DNA of 64,000 bases from Desulfovibrio sp. ZJ209 (GCF_011039135.1 NZ_JAAKEJ010000002.1:124001-188000); one strand, 5' to 3'; shown: positions 17,500 through 25,914, counted from the stretch's first letter. Program-made: numbers and translations. The notes: generated by a model from the letters alone, not told the origin.

Positions 17500-17543
17500 G
17501 TGGTCTGCACCCCGAAACCGGGGAGCCTCAACCAGATCGGCGG

Positions 17544-18443
17544 CTAGCCGATGAGCTGCATGGCCATCTGCGGCATGCTGTTGGCCTGCGAGAGCATGGC
17601 CACCGCCGACTGGGTGAGGATCTGGTTGCGGACGAACTGCGTCATTTCCGTGGCCACGTCCACGTCGGAAATGCGGGATTCCGCAGCCTGCAGGTTTTCG
17701 GCCTGGGTCGTGAGGTTGGTGATGGTGTTCTCCAACCGGTTCTGGAGCGCGCCCAAGTGAGCGCGGATCTTGTCCTTGGACACGATGGCATTGTTGATGC
17801 CCACGAGAGCCTTCTGGGCCGCTTCCTGCGTGGAGACCGTGTAGGCGTCAGCCTTGTCGCTGGCCTGGTTGCCCACACCCAGGGCCGACGCGGTGCTCGT
17901 GCCGATCTGGATGTAGTAGTAGTCTTCCGCGGAGTCGTTGGCCGAGCCGAAGTGGACCTTCAGCTTGCCGGTGGAGCTGAGGCCGGAGTCGTCGCCGCCC
18001 TTGCCCACATGCTTGTCGCTGGACAGATTGCCATCCAGGAGCTTGATGTTGTTGAAGTCCGTGGAGTTGGCGATTCGGGTGATTTCCGAAGCCATGGCCT
18101 GGTACTCGGACTCGATCATCAGGCGCTGGGTGGAATCGTAGGTGCCCGTGGCCGCCTGTTCCGCCAGTTCCTTCATGCGCACGAGCTTTTCGTCGATGAC
18201 GCCCAGGGCACCGTCCGCCGTCTGGAGGAGGGAAATGGCGTCATTGGCGTTGCGCACGCCCTGGTTCAGAGCCGCGATATCCGAGCGCATGAGCTCGCGG
18301 ATGGCGAGGCCGGCCGCGTCGTCGGCCGCGCTGTTCACGCGCAGGCCGGAAGACAGGCGCTGGGTCGAGGTCTGAAGGTTGCCGTAGTGGCTGGTAAGGG
18401 TGTTGGCGACATTGCTGGCCATCTGATTGTGATTGATGTACAT
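17544..18443 (-). CDS. Flagellin 1
   Basis: Filament subunit of 299 residues. N-terminal D0/D1 (MYINHNQMASNVANTL, TQRLSSGLRVNSAADDAAGLAI) and C-terminal D1/D0 (ALQNRLENTI, SRISDVDVATEMTQFVRNQI, LSQANSMPQMAMQLIG) are canonical. A short variable middle (about residues 145-215) is rich in Ser, Asp and Lys. The start at 18443 has a GGAGGAAT ribosome site; the longer frame to 18482 does not. It is closely similar to flagellin 2 throughout, differing mostly in the middle; the near-C-terminal SMPQMA here is SMQQMA in flagellin 2. A sigma-54-like site lies about 230 bp upstream, and no good sigma-28 site was found. Confidence 0.96.
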   Translation of the reverse strand: MYINHNQMASNVANTLTSHYGNLQTSTQRLSSGLRVNSAADDAAGLAIRELMRSDIAALNQGVRNANDAISLLQTADGALGVIDEKLVRMKELAEQAATGTYDSTQRLMIESEYQAMASEITRIANSTDFNNIKLLDGNLSSDKHVGKGGDDSGLSSTGKLKVHFGSANDSAEDYYYIQIGTSTASALGVGNQASDKADAYTVSTQEAAQKALVGINNAIVSKDKIRAHLGALQNRLENTITNLTTQAENLQAAESRISDVDVATEMTQFVRNQILTQSAVAMLSQANSMPQMAMQLIG

Positions 18444-18674
18444 GACATTCCTCCATGAATGTGCTGTTGCCCGGCGGCGCACTGTGCACGCCCGCGTCCC
18501 TGCGGACTACCGCCGTACGATGCCTGCTCCCGCAGGGTTATCGTTCTCTTTCGTTGACGCCCCGCCCCGGCCTTGGCCGGTGGGGCGGCTGCCCCCGCCA
18601 GGGGGTCTCCCCCCGTCCCCGGCTCGTGGTGCCGGGGGTGGCAAAATCTGCCTGAATCAACCTGCGCCCTGTTT

Positions 18675-18690
18675 TAAGCATGATCCGTGC
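18675..18690 (-). promoter_or_regulatory. Possible sigma-54 promoter upstream of flagellin 1
   Basis: On the minus strand TGGCAC-N5-ATGCT matches the -24/-12 consensus TGGCAC-N5-TTGCW with one mismatch. It lies about 230 bp before the flagellin 1 start, which implies a long leader. The same motif type precedes flgB and fliF in this window. Confidence 0.4.
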
Positions 18691-18952
18691 CAGTTTTCAC
18701 ACCCGGGCGCCGGGCCGAACCGGCCGCCCCCGCCTCCCCGTTTTTGCCGGTAACGGCAGGGGAAACACGGACGCGGCACCCCTTTCTTTGCATACGCCAT
18801 GCCGGAAAAGGCCGGCAAAAATGACCGTGCGCCCGGGGTGCGTCCCCGGGCAACGCGGGTCGCAGGCCCGGGCCCGCAGCGCCCGAAGGCATCGTTTTTT
18901 TGACGCCGCTGCCAGGGCGCCAAGATGGGCCCGAAAAGTTTTCAACAGGCCA

Positions 18953-18980
18953 TTGACGCACAGGTATTGATGCCTACCCT
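18953..18980 (+). promoter_or_regulatory. Possible sigma-70 promoter for a small RNA
   Basis: TTGACG at 18953-18958, a 16-bp spacer and TACCCT at 18975-18980. An alternative -10 TATTGA at 18965 with an upstream TTCAAC is possible. It faces a 120-bp stretch that ends in a strong terminator and contains no ORF. Confidence 0.35.
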
Positions 18981-18983
18981 TTG

Positions 18984-19106
18984 TTCACAGGCTTTCCACA
19001 GGAGCTTGTGAATAAGGATTGCCACACCCTCCCACACCTCCTCCGGGACGGCCGCATGACGGCCGCTGGCCCCGGCGCGGTACATGGGGCCGCGCCGGGG
19101 CTTTTT
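18984..19106 (+). ncRNA. Candidate small RNA in the flagellin intergenic region
   Basis: The stretch has three hairpins in series and no coding frame. The first pairs 18984-18993 (TTCACAGGCT) with 19003-19012 (AGCTTGTGAA, one wobble). A C-rich single-stranded segment follows with repeated CCUCC-like motifs at about 19026-19044, complementary to Shine-Dalgarno sequences. The second is CGGCCG-loop-CGGCCG near 19050-19066. The third is a perfect 12-bp GC stem (19069-19080 with 19090-19101) followed by TTTTT, an intrinsic terminator. A possible sigma-70 promoter lies just upstream. The remaining gap from 18444 to 18952 holds only the sigma-54-like site; I see nothing else in it. Confidence 0.45.
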
Positions 19107-19162
19107 GCGCGCAAAAAAGCGCGGGCAAAAGCTGCCGGGGGCCTTGCCATCAGGTATTAAAA

Positions 19163-19190
19163 GGAAAAGCCCCCGGCGAAAGCCGGGGGC
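19163..19190 (-). terminator. Terminator of flagellin 2
   Basis: A 9-bp stem GCCCCCGGC/GCCGGGGGC with loop GAAA (19169-19190); on the minus strand it is followed by TTTTCC. It lies about 55 bp after the flagellin 2 stop. Confidence 0.75.
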
Positions 19191-19243
19191 CTTTCCTTCT
19201 CCCTAGGGGCTCCCTTTCGGGCAGCCCCTCCTTCCCCCAATCC

Positions 19244-20143
19244 CTAGCCGATGAGCTGCATGGCCATCTGCTGCATGCTGTTGGCCTGCGAGAGCATGGC
19301 CACGGCCGACTGCGTGAGAATCTGGTTGCGCACGAACTGCGTCATTTCCGTGGCGACGTCCACATCGGAGATGCGCGACTCGGCGGCCTGGAGGTTCTCG
19401 GCCTGGGTCGTCAGGTTGGAGATGGTGTTCTCCAGCCTGTTCTGCAGCGCGCCCAGGTGGGCCCGGATCTTGTCCTTGGAAATGATGGCGTTGTTGATGC
19501 CGCTGAGCGCCTTCTGCGCCGCCTCCTGGGTGGAGATGGTGTAGGCGTCGCCCTTGGGGTTGGAGGCATTGCCCACGCCCAGCGCCGAGGCCGTGCTGTC
19601 GCCGATCTGGATGTAGTAGTAGTCTTCCGCGGAGTCGTTGCCCGCGCCGAAGTGGACCTTCAGCTTGCCGGTGGACGCGAGCTTGCTGTCGCCGCCGCCC
19701 TTGCCCTTGTGCGTCTTGTCGGAGAGATTGCCGTCCAGGAGCTTGATATTGTTGAAGTCCGTGGCATTGGCGATTCGGGTGATTTCCGAGGCCATGGCCT
19801 GGTATTCGGACTCGATCATCAGGCGCTGGGTGGAGTCATAGGTGCCGGTGGCGGCCTGCTCGGCCAGTTCCTTCATGCGGATGAGCTTTTCATCGATGAC
19901 GCCCAGGGCGCCGTCCGCCGTCTGGATGAGGGAAATGGCGTCATTGGCGTTGCGCACGCCCTGCTGCAGGGATGCGATGTCCGCCCGCATGAGTTCGCGG
20001 ATGGCGAGGCCGGCCGCGTCGTCGGCCGCGCTGTTGACCCTGAGGCCCGAGGACAGGCGCTGGGTCGAGGTCTGGAGATTGCTGTAATGGGATGCCAGGT
20101 TGTTGCCGACGTTGCTCGCCATCAGATTGTGATTGATATACAT
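19244..20143 (-). CDS. Flagellin 2
   Basis: A second 299-residue flagellin, co-oriented with flagellin 1 and 800 bp upstream of it. D0/D1 ends are almost identical to flagellin 1 (MYINHNLMASNVGNNL; SRISDVDVATEMTQFV; NSMQQMAMQLIG). Differences cluster near residues 145-215 (for example SDKTHKGKGGGDSKLAS and GNASNPKGDAYTIST). An AGGGAGGAATGT ribosome site precedes the ATG. It has its own sigma-28-like promoter and terminator, so the two flagellins are separate transcription units. Two filament subunits with different promoters may be made at different times or ratios. Confidence 0.97.
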   Translation of the reverse strand: MYINHNLMASNVGNNLASHYSNLQTSTQRLSSGLRVNSAADDAAGLAIRELMRADIASLQQGVRNANDAISLIQTADGALGVIDEKLIRMKELAEQAATGTYDSTQRLMIESEYQAMASEITRIANATDFNNIKLLDGNLSDKTHKGKGGGDSKLASTGKLKVHFGAGNDSAEDYYYIQIGDSTASALGVGNASNPKGDAYTISTQEAAQKALSGINNAIISKDKIRAHLGALQNRLENTISNLTTQAENLQAAESRISDVDVATEMTQFVRNQILTQSAVAMLSQANSMQQMAMQLIG

Positions 20144-20221
20144 ACATTCCTCCCTGAATGCTGTACGTCACGGGCGGTGCACCATGCAGACGCGTCCCTG
20201 CGTCCTTCCGCCTCAGAGAGC

Positions 20222-20248
20222 ATATCGGCGCACCGGGGCAAAGGATTA
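20222..20248 (-). promoter_or_regulatory. Sigma-28 (FliA) promoter of flagellin 2
   Basis: On the minus strand TAAT-N15-GCCGATAT (-35 at 20245-20248, -10 at 20222-20229) closely fits the FliA consensus TAAA-N15-GCCGATAA. It is about 80 bp before the start codon. A near-palindrome, AGGAAAATTTTTCCT, lies immediately upstream at about 20257-20271 and could be a regulator site. Confidence 0.7.
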
Positions 20249-20350
20249 GGGCCGGGAGGAAAATTTTTCCTACTGACAACCTATTGTTCTTGCAGGAGAA
20301 AACAATTCACCGCCAAGAAAGGCGGCAAAAATTTCCGGCTTGCGCGGCGC

Positions 20351-21181
20351 TTAATCCCAGGAGTCGGCCAGCGCGCGCTCCTTTTGCGAGAGCAGGTCAT
20401 ACCAGCGGCGGCGCATCTCCATGAAGCAGTTGATGCGCAGCTCGTCGCCGGGCCACGGCTTGCTCACCTCCCAGGGCTTGGGCCCGTGAAAGTGCACGAT
20501 ATGCGCGGTGTCGAGGCAGTCGGCCTGGTAGGGCGGGCGGTTCCAGCGGTCTTCCAGACGCGTGATGCGCTTGCCGAAAAAATAGTTGAGCAGGGACTGG
20601 TCGAGATTGCCCGCCGCCTCCACATTGGCCCTGGAGAACGCCAGAAGGTGCCCCACGAGGTCGCGCCGGCGCAGGCGCTCGAGGTTGAACAGCGTGACCG
20701 CGCTCGAAAAGGTCCAGATGGGAAAGGGCAGGCGCACGGTATAGTGGCGGTCATGGAAGTCATAGCCGAGCTGGTCGTGCTCGTTGTAGAAGGGCGCCGT
20801 GGCCTCGCGGGCCATGCCGAGATAGGCGGGCACGGGCGCCGCGAAGAGCGCGTCCAGCGGCCGCAGGAAGAAAGTGTCCGAATCGCAGTAGAGCACGGCC
20901 GCGTCGTCGGCGAGCTCCGGCACGAGGGAGAGCTCGAGCCGGAGAAAGCAGCCGATCATCGGGTGCGTGAAGGCGGGCAGTGTCTGCCTGTTGAGGCGCG
21001 GCCTGTAGTGAGCGAGGGGGATGCGCTCGCTCTTCACCTCGGCCATGACGGCCTCATCCTCCCCGCCGTAGACGCAGAGCAGGGGCGCGTCCTCCCCGTG
21101 CAGGGCGCGCAAGGAGCGCACCGCAGCCTTGAGCAACAGCAGGTAACGCGGATTGTCGTCGATGCAGAAGACTGTTTTCAT
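20351..21181 (-). CDS. GT8-like glycosyltransferase
   Basis: A 276-residue cytoplasmic glycosyltransferase with the GT8 (LgtC/glycogenin) architecture. It starts with a Rossmann strand KTVFCIDDNPRYLLLL, carries the metal-binding YCDSDTFFLRPLDALF motif (Asp100-Ser-Asp102), a central NLDQSLLNYFFGKRI, and the C-terminal HFHGPKPW that closes over the donor nucleotide. The start at 21181 gives the family N-terminus; an upstream ATG at 21241 adds 20 unlikely residues. Neither has a strong ribosome site. It lies just upstream of flagellin 2 in the same direction, which makes flagellin or another surface glycan the likely acceptor. Donor sugar unknown. Confidence 0.8.
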   Translation of the reverse strand: MKTVFCIDDNPRYLLLLKAAVRSLRALHGEDAPLLCVYGGEDEAVMAEVKSERIPLAHYRPRLNRQTLPAFTHPMIGCFLRLELSLVPELADDAAVLYCDSDTFFLRPLDALFAAPVPAYLGMAREATAPFYNEHDQLGYDFHDRHYTVRLPFPIWTFSSAVTLFNLERLRRRDLVGHLLAFSRANVEAAGNLDQSLLNYFFGKRITRLEDRWNRPPYQADCLDTAHIVHFHGPKPWEVSKPWPGDELRINCFMEMRRRWYDLLSQKERALADSWD

Positions 21182-21242
21182 GGCGTTAGGCGGGACGTTG
21201 TTATGCTTTGCAGTGGTGGTGTGGCTGTGCGGCTTATGCAAT

Positions 21243-21425
21243 GCCGAAATTATCCGTCAAAAACAGCCTTTTTGCTGCTTGCTGCGTCAGAGAAAAATTT
21301 TCTCGGTCGAGTACTTAAGTACACTCCCGTCGAAAATTTTTATCTTCCTTGCAAGCAGCAAAAAATCTTATTTTTTAGGATTCTTCCGGCACGAGCACCC
21401 GGCTTCCGCTTCGCTCCAGCCGGAC
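21243..21425 (+). repeat. Modular palindromic element, copy B (core only)
   Basis: The minimal copy, with no inserted modules. It starts GCCGAAATTATCCGTCAAAA, then forms one long hairpin: perfect 14-bp outer arms (21269-21282 and 21351-21364), perfect 10-bp inner arms (21293-21302 and 21332-21341) and a central palindrome GTACTTAAGTAC at 21311-21322. AATCTTATTTTTTAGGATTC and a terminal hairpin CCGGCT/AGCCGG follow. It sits between the divergent GT8-like gene and the small lipoprotein gene. The rest of that 407-bp gap (21426-21588) shows nothing convincing. Confidence 0.85.
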
Positions 21426-21588
21426 TTAAGGAAGGGCTCTCAACCGCGGTGCATACGATACCCTTTGCCACTCCGCCACCGCTCCGCATGAAGCGAGCCA
21501 CGCCCCCTGCCCCAATCTATCAGTCGGGCGCGGCGCCGGCAAGCGCCGTGCCCTTGCGCGGCGTCGCGGCGCCGCATATACTTCGCCC

Positions 21589-21933
21589 ATGCGAAGCACA
21601 ACGATGTTCCGGCCCGTGCGTGCCTGCGCGGCCCTCGCCCTGGCGCTCCTCCTCGGGGCGCTCCCCGCCTGCGGCCCCAAGGAGATTGGCCAGAGCAGCT
21701 CGCAGGAGAGCACGGGCGCCGGCGGCGCGCCCGCCGCCGAGCTCATGCGCTATCCCATGACCGGGGCCAACGCAAGGGAGCGCATGCTCTATCTGCACAA
21801 CCGGCCCGATGTCATGCAGCAGGTGCAGGACTGGCGCCTGCAGAGCTATCGGCGCATGATGGGCGCCCAGCCCTCGCCGGAAGACCCGGCCTATCGCGCC
21901 GTCCCCAAGCAGCGCAGCCCCTTCAGGCAATAG
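21589..21933 (+). CDS. Small putative lipoprotein
   Basis: A 114-residue exported protein with a hydrophobic signal ending in a lipobox-like LLGALPACGPK, placing the lipidated cysteine at about residue 28. The mature part is short, polar and begins with a Ser/Gly/Ala linker, followed by YLHNRPDVMQQVQDWRLQSYRRMMG. I do not recognise the family. The next gene starts 1 nt after its stop codon, so the two are co-transcribed. Confidence 0.65.
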   Translation: MRSTTMFRPVRACAALALALLLGALPACGPKEIGQSSSQESTGAGGAPAAELMRYPMTGANARERMLYLHNRPDVMQQVQDWRLQSYRRMMGAQPSPEDPAYRAVPKQRSPFRQ

Positions 21934-21934
21934 G

Positions 21935-23047
21935 ATGGATCCCGTCACCCATGCCGCCAGCGGGGCCGTGGCCCTGCTCGCCCTGCCCCGCCGCCCGCTC
22001 ACGGCGTGGGCCCTGCCGCTGGCCGCGCTCGTCACGGCCTCGCCCGACCTTGACGTGCTCTTCTGCCACACGCCGCTGGAATTTTTGCTCCTCCACAGGG
22101 GCATCAGCCATTCCTTCGCGGGCATGCCTTTTTTCGCCCTCCTGCTCGCCCTCTGCTGCTGGCCGCTCTGGCGCGCCGCCACCCCGGGCCGCTGGAGCTT
22201 CGGCCGCGTCTGGCTGCTCTGCTGCGGGCTTTTGCTGCTCCACATCTGGCTCGATGTGGTCACCACCTACGGCACCATGGTCTTTTTGCCCTTCTCCCAT
22301 TACCGGGTGCGCCTCAACAGCGTCTACATCATCGACCTCCTGCTCACCGTGCCCCTGCTCTGGGCCGTGTGGCGCTGGCGGGATCGGCGCGGGCTCATCC
22401 TGCTGACGCTGGCCTGGATGTTCGTCTATCCCGGCGGCGGCATCGGCATCAACGCCTGGCACACGGCCCAGTGCCGCGAGCGCTTTCAGGAGGAAGGCCG
22501 GCCCGTGAGCCGCCTGCATGTGCTGCCTGACGCCTTCGCGCCCCTGTTCTGGCGCGTCATCTTTGAGGAGGGCGATACGGTACACTCGCAGAGCCTCGAC
22601 GCCCTGGGCCGGCCGCGCGCCCCTGAAGACAGCTATCCCGCCACGCCGCTCTCCTTGGTGGATGCCATGTCGCGGCAGTCCGTCGCTTGCGAGACGTATT
22701 TCCAGTTCGCCATGCTGCCTGTGATGGACGCCTTGCGCCCTGGGGACGCCCCGCCTTTAATTAAGGATGGCGCCCACAAGGGCGCCCTGTTCTACGACCT
22801 GCGCTTCGGCAGCGGCCTCGCCTTCGTGCGCCGGCTGCTCGCCATGCGCCCCAATGCGGACATTCCCTTCCAGCTCATGGTGGAGCTTGCCCCCGAGACT
22901 GCGACAGAGCCGGGCGCCGGCCCCCCGGGCCCCCGCCTCGAGGAGCTGCGCCTGCGCTTTTCGGACAGCGGCCGCGATTCGCACTGGCATGCGCCCGTCG
23001 CGCCCACGCCGCCCAGCTTCTGGCAATGGCTTGTGGGCCTGCGCTGA
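21935..23047 (+). CDS. YdjM-like membrane-bound metal-dependent hydrolase (DUF457)
   Basis: A 370-residue inner-membrane protein with the DUF457 signature: MDPVTHAASGAV, SPDLDVLF near residue 37, HRGISHSF near 54 and WLDVVTTYGT near 108. About five membrane segments occupy the first 180 residues. The C-terminal half is soluble, with no recognised domain, and ends FWQWLVGLR. Family members are predicted zinc-dependent hydrolases acting on membrane substrates; no substrate is established. It directly follows the small lipoprotein gene and precedes lgt, so an envelope role is likely. Confidence 0.78.
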   Translation: MDPVTHAASGAVALLALPRRPLTAWALPLAALVTASPDLDVLFCHTPLEFLLLHRGISHSFAGMPFFALLLALCCWPLWRAATPGRWSFGRVWLLCCGLLLLHIWLDVVTTYGTMVFLPFSHYRVRLNSVYIIDLLLTVPLLWAVWRWRDRRGLILLTLAWMFVYPGGGIGINAWHTAQCRERFQEEGRPVSRLHVLPDAFAPLFWRVIFEEGDTVHSQSLDALGRPRAPEDSYPATPLSLVDAMSRQSVACETYFQFAMLPVMDALRPGDAPPLIKDGAHKGALFYDLRFGSGLAFVRRLLAMRPNADIPFQLMVELAPETATEPGAGPPGPRLEELRLRFSDSGRDSHWHAPVAPTPPSFWQWLVGLR

Positions 23048-23134
23048 ACCTGACCGCACACAGGAGCACCCGGAGCCCATGCCTGCCGCCCCCGCCCTGC
23101 CTTCCCCCGCCCCCGCCGCACCGGGAGGCAACCC

Positions 23135-23926
23135 GTGCTGAGCCCGCGCATCGACCCCGTGGCCATCTCCCTCGGGCCGGTCCAGTTGCACTGGTACGGG
23201 CTCATGTACCTCGTGGGCTTTGTGGTGGGCTGGCTGCTCGGCCGCTGGCGGGCGCGGCGCCCCGGCTCCGGCTGGACGCCCACGGACGTGGACGACCTGC
23301 TCACCTGCGTCATGCTCGGCGTCATCGTGGGCGGCCGCCTCGGCTACGCGCTCTTTTACGATCTCGGCGCCTTCCTCAAGGACCCGCTCGAAATCTTCCG
23401 CATCTGGCACGGGGGCATGTCCTTCCACGGCGGCCTCTTGGGCGCGCTCGGCGCCTTTTGCTGGTTCGCGCACAGCCGCAAGCGCAGCTTCCTCCAGGTG
23501 TCGGACTTCGTGGCGCCGCTCGTGCCGCAGGCGCTCTTTTTCGGCCGGCTCGGCAACTTCATCAACGGCGAGCTCTGGGGCAAGGTGAGCGACGTGCCCT
23601 GGGCCATGGTCTTCCCCGGGGCCGGCCCATGGCCGCGCCACCCCTCGCAGCTCTACGAGGCCCTGCTGGAAGGGCTGGTGCTCTTCGTGGCGCTGTGGAT
23701 CTATTCCTCAAAGCCGCGCAAGCCCGGCGCGGTCTCCGGCTTTTTCGCCCTGGGCTACGGCATCGCCCGCTTCCTCGTGGAGTTCGTGCGCGTGCCCGAC
23801 GCGCACCTGGGCTACCTCGCCTTCGGCTGGCTCACCATGGGGCAGCTGCTCTGCCTGCCGCTCATGGCCGCGGGCCTGTGGCTCATGCTGCGCCCGGTAC
23901 GGCCGTCGCGGCCGGTAACGCGTTGA
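23135..23926 (+). CDS. lgt: Phosphatidylglycerol--prolipoprotein diacylglyceryl transferase
   Basis: Adds diacylglycerol to the lipobox cysteine, the first step of lipoprotein maturation, in the inner membrane. The 263-residue protein has the family motifs [38 protein letters not shown] and the Lgt signature [14 protein letters not shown] near residue 138, plus [13 protein letters not shown]. The start codon is GTG at 23135 with a GGGAGG site upstream. Several lipoprotein genes are in this window (21589, 31696). Confidence 0.96.
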   Translation: MLSPRIDPVAISLGPVQLHWYGLMYLVGFVVGWLLGRWRARRPGSGWTPTDVDDLLTCVMLGVIVGGRLGYALFYDLGAFLKDPLEIFRIWHGGMSFHGGLLGALGAFCWFAHSRKRSFLQVSDFVAPLVPQALFFGRLGNFINGELWGKVSDVPWAMVFPGAGPWPRHPSQLYEALLEGLVLFVALWIYSSKPRKPGAVSGFFALGYGIARFLVEFVRVPDAHLGYLAFGWLTMGQLLCLPLMAAGLWLMLRPVRPSRPVTR

Positions 23927-23964
23927 CAGAACGTCCCAACGCCCGAGCCGTACCCGGAGCCCCG

Positions 23965-25383
23965 ATGGACGCGACCCTCCCCTTGACGCAGAAATTCCCC
24001 AGGCTGCTCTTTTTCGCGTCCGTGGCCGTCCTGCTGCTGCTTTTTGGCATCGAGTGTTTTCTTGTCCTGCACACCCGGGCGTGGCGGCACGACTCCTTTC
24101 TCTACATCCCCTCCTATTACGGCAACCTCATATCCGAAGGGCGCTGGCTCAATTATCTCCTCTTTCCGGCCCTCAGGCACTTCCCGCCGCACCTTGCGCT
24201 CGCGCTCTCGTTCGCGGCCTTTGGGTACTTCAGCTGGAGCGTCGCCAGGCAGCTCACCGACAGGCGGGGCGCGCTGCTTTTTGCCCTTGCGGCGCTGCAA
24301 CTCCCCTCCATTTATTCGCTCTTCGGCTGGCCCCTCATCCCGCTTTCGGCCTACCTTTTGCTCGCAGCGGCGGCATATCTCGCCCGGCGCCTCGATTACC
24401 GGCTCTTCTTCCTTTTCTTCGGCATCCTGTTCCACGGCACATTGAACAATTTTTACAACCTGCTCATCGTGCTCTCCATCGCGCCGCTGCGGCGCGGCGA
24501 CATGCGGCTGGCGGCGCTCCTCATCTGGTACGCCGCCGGTTTCGTGGCCGGCTATGCCGCAACGCAGCTCATCATCCTCGCGGTGCACGGCAGCTTCATG
24601 CAGGTCGCCGAATGGCGCAGGCTCAACTATCCTGTCAGCATCCCGGACGCCATCCGCAATCTCCGGCTCGCCCTGGGCAGCCTGAAAGACAATCTCATGA
24701 TCCTGCCGGACAAAGCGCTCGTCTTGGGCAGCGTACTTTTCTGCATGGCGCTCTCGCAATGGCACACGCGCGCCACGAAGAGAGAGAGAGAGAGAGAGAG
24801 CCTGCTGCTGTGCCTTGTCCTCGCCGCCTCCACCTATGCGCAGTTCTTTTGCCTCGGGCTCTATGTGGAGATCCGCACCGCCTTTCCCCTGTATCTTTCG
24901 CTCCTCTGCTTTCCCCTGCTGGTGGCGAGGCGGCACCAGCGCATTTTCACCGTGGCGCTCCTGGTCATCGCCTTTTCGTATTCTCTCCCCAATATCCACT
25001 CGCTGCGCTACTATCAGGGCGTGACCTCGGCCTATCTGGAGGAGCTGGCCGCCATCACGCCCCACCCGGAACGCTGGAAGATCCTTTTCCTGCCGGATGC
25101 GCGGGAGCTCACGGCCGTGGAAGACAGGCTCATCGCCCTCCACGGCTATAAAAATTCCACCAACAAGCGTTTCCATGAGCCCATGCGCTGGGCGCCCGTG
25201 GCCTATGCGGCGCATTTTCCCGGCGTGCTCTGGGGCGAGGCCGCAAAGCCGGTGCTCGAAAAACTGGGGCCGCTCACATTCACCCGGGGCAAGCTCTATG
25301 ACTACGCGCTGGCGGACGGCTGGCTGGTCCTCAAATTTAACCCGGATTTCACCCGCCAGATCCGGGCGCGCCCTGCCGATTGA
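23965..25383 (+). CDS. GtrII-like polytopic membrane glucosyltransferase (putative)
   Basis: A 472-residue protein with roughly ten membrane segments. An N-terminal loop HDSFLYIPSYYGNLISEGRW after the first segment matches the acidic periplasmic loop of GtrII-type serotype-conversion glucosyltransferases. The C-terminal 100 residues are soluble and periplasmic. Start at 23965; the longer frame back to 23026 lies inside lgt. A 22-bp (AG)11 tract in the coding region (codons 272-279, reading KRERERES) sits in a loop between membrane segments; gain or loss of one unit would shift the frame. Codon use is slightly less GC-biased than neighbours, as in many surface-glycan genes. The substrate is unknown. 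Confidence 0.68.
   Translation: MDATLPLTQKFPRLLFFASVAVLLLLFGIECFLVLHTRAWRHDSFLYIPSYYGNLISEGRWLNYLLFPALRHFPPHLALALSFAAFGYFSWSVARQLTDRRGALLFALAALQLPSIYSLFGWPLIPLSAYLLLAAAAYLARRLDYRLFFLFFGILFHGTLNNFYNLLIVLSIAPLRRGDMRLAALLIWYAAGFVAGYAATQLIILAVHGSFMQVAEWRRLNYPVSIPDAIRNLRLALGSLKDNLMILPDKALVLGSVLFCMALSQWHTRATKRERERESLLLCLVLAASTYAQFFCLGLYVEIRTAFPLYLSLLCFPLLVARRHQRIFTVALLVIAFSYSLPNIHSLRYYQGVTSAYLEELAAITPHPERWKILFLPDARELTAVEDRLIALHGYKNSTNKRFHEPMRWAPVAYAAHFPGVLWGEAAKPVLEKLGPLTFTRGKLYDYALADGWLVLKFNPDFTRQIRARPAD
24779..24800 (+). repeat. (AG)11 dinucleotide microsatellite inside the coding sequence
   Basis: Eleven uninterrupted AG units within the GtrII-like gene. Tracts of this length in surface-structure genes are typical slipped-strand mispairing sites. 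The unit length is not a multiple of three, so each gain or loss changes the reading frame. Confidence 0.95.
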
Positions 25384-25437
25384 CTTTTGCCGCTTCGGCC
25401 TTAACTCCCCCGCAGAAACCAACGCCCGGAGGTATCC

Positions 25438-25830
25438 ATGAGCGAATCCGTCCTTTGCGCCGTGCCGTCCGAAGCCCCGGGGGGCCTCGACGCCGCGCCC
25501 AGCGCCCATTTCGGCCATTGCGCCGCCTATACCATCGCCAAGGTGGAAAACGGCCGGATAAGCGATGTGAAAATCATGCCCAACAACGGCCATGAGCACG
25601 GGAGCTGCATCGAGCCCGTCAACGACCTCGCCAAGGCCGGCGTCACGGCGCTTTTGGCCGGCGGCATGGGCATGCGCCCGCTCAACGCCATGCACGCCGC
25701 CGGCATCAAGGTCTACCATGCAACGGGCTTCGCCACCGTGGCCGACGCCCTCAAGGCCTTTGCCGCAGGGAGCCTCAAGGCCTTCGGCGAGGAGCAGCTC
25801 TGCAAGGGCTGCGGCGGCCATCACCACTAG
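25438..25830 (+). CDS. NifX/NafY-like dinitrogenase iron-molybdenum cofactor-domain protein
   Basis: A 130-residue protein with the NifX/NifB-C fold: AHFGHCAAYTIAKVENGRI near residue 24, GHEHGSC, LLAGGMGMRPLNAMHAAGIKVY and a His/Cys-rich tail CKGCGGHHH. Such stand-alone domains bind iron-molybdenum or iron-sulfur clusters. No nif genes adjoin it, so a general metal-cluster role is more likely than nitrogen fixation. It has a GGAGG site. Its 3' end faces YccF across a bidirectional terminator. Confidence 0.85.
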   Translation: MSESVLCAVPSEAPGGLDAAPSAHFGHCAAYTIAKVENGRISDVKIMPNNGHEHGSCIEPVNDLAKAGVTALLAGGMGMRPLNAMHAAGIKVYHATGFATVADALKAFAAGSLKAFGEEQLCKGCGGHHH

Positions 25831-25861
25831 GCCGCGAATCTCCCGCCTGCCCCCACATGCC

Positions 25862-25897
25862 AAAAGCCCCGGATGGTCACGCCATCCGGGGCTTTTT
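25862..25897 (+). terminator. Bidirectional intrinsic terminator
   Basis: An 11-bp stem (25866-25876 with 25882-25892) flanked by AAAA on the left and TTTTT on the right, between the convergent NifX-like and YccF genes. Confidence 0.88.
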
Positions 25898-25914
25898 GAC
25901 TGTCAGCCATATCT

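Noticed and set aside
21430-21490. tRNA-like stretch on the minus strand (GGTGGCGGAGTGGC resembles a class II tRNA D arm)
   Set aside because: No anticodon arm, T loop or acceptor pairing can be completed; at most a relic.
25862-25897. Palindrome as operator site
   Set aside because: It has T-runs on both sides and lies between convergent gene ends, so it is a terminator.
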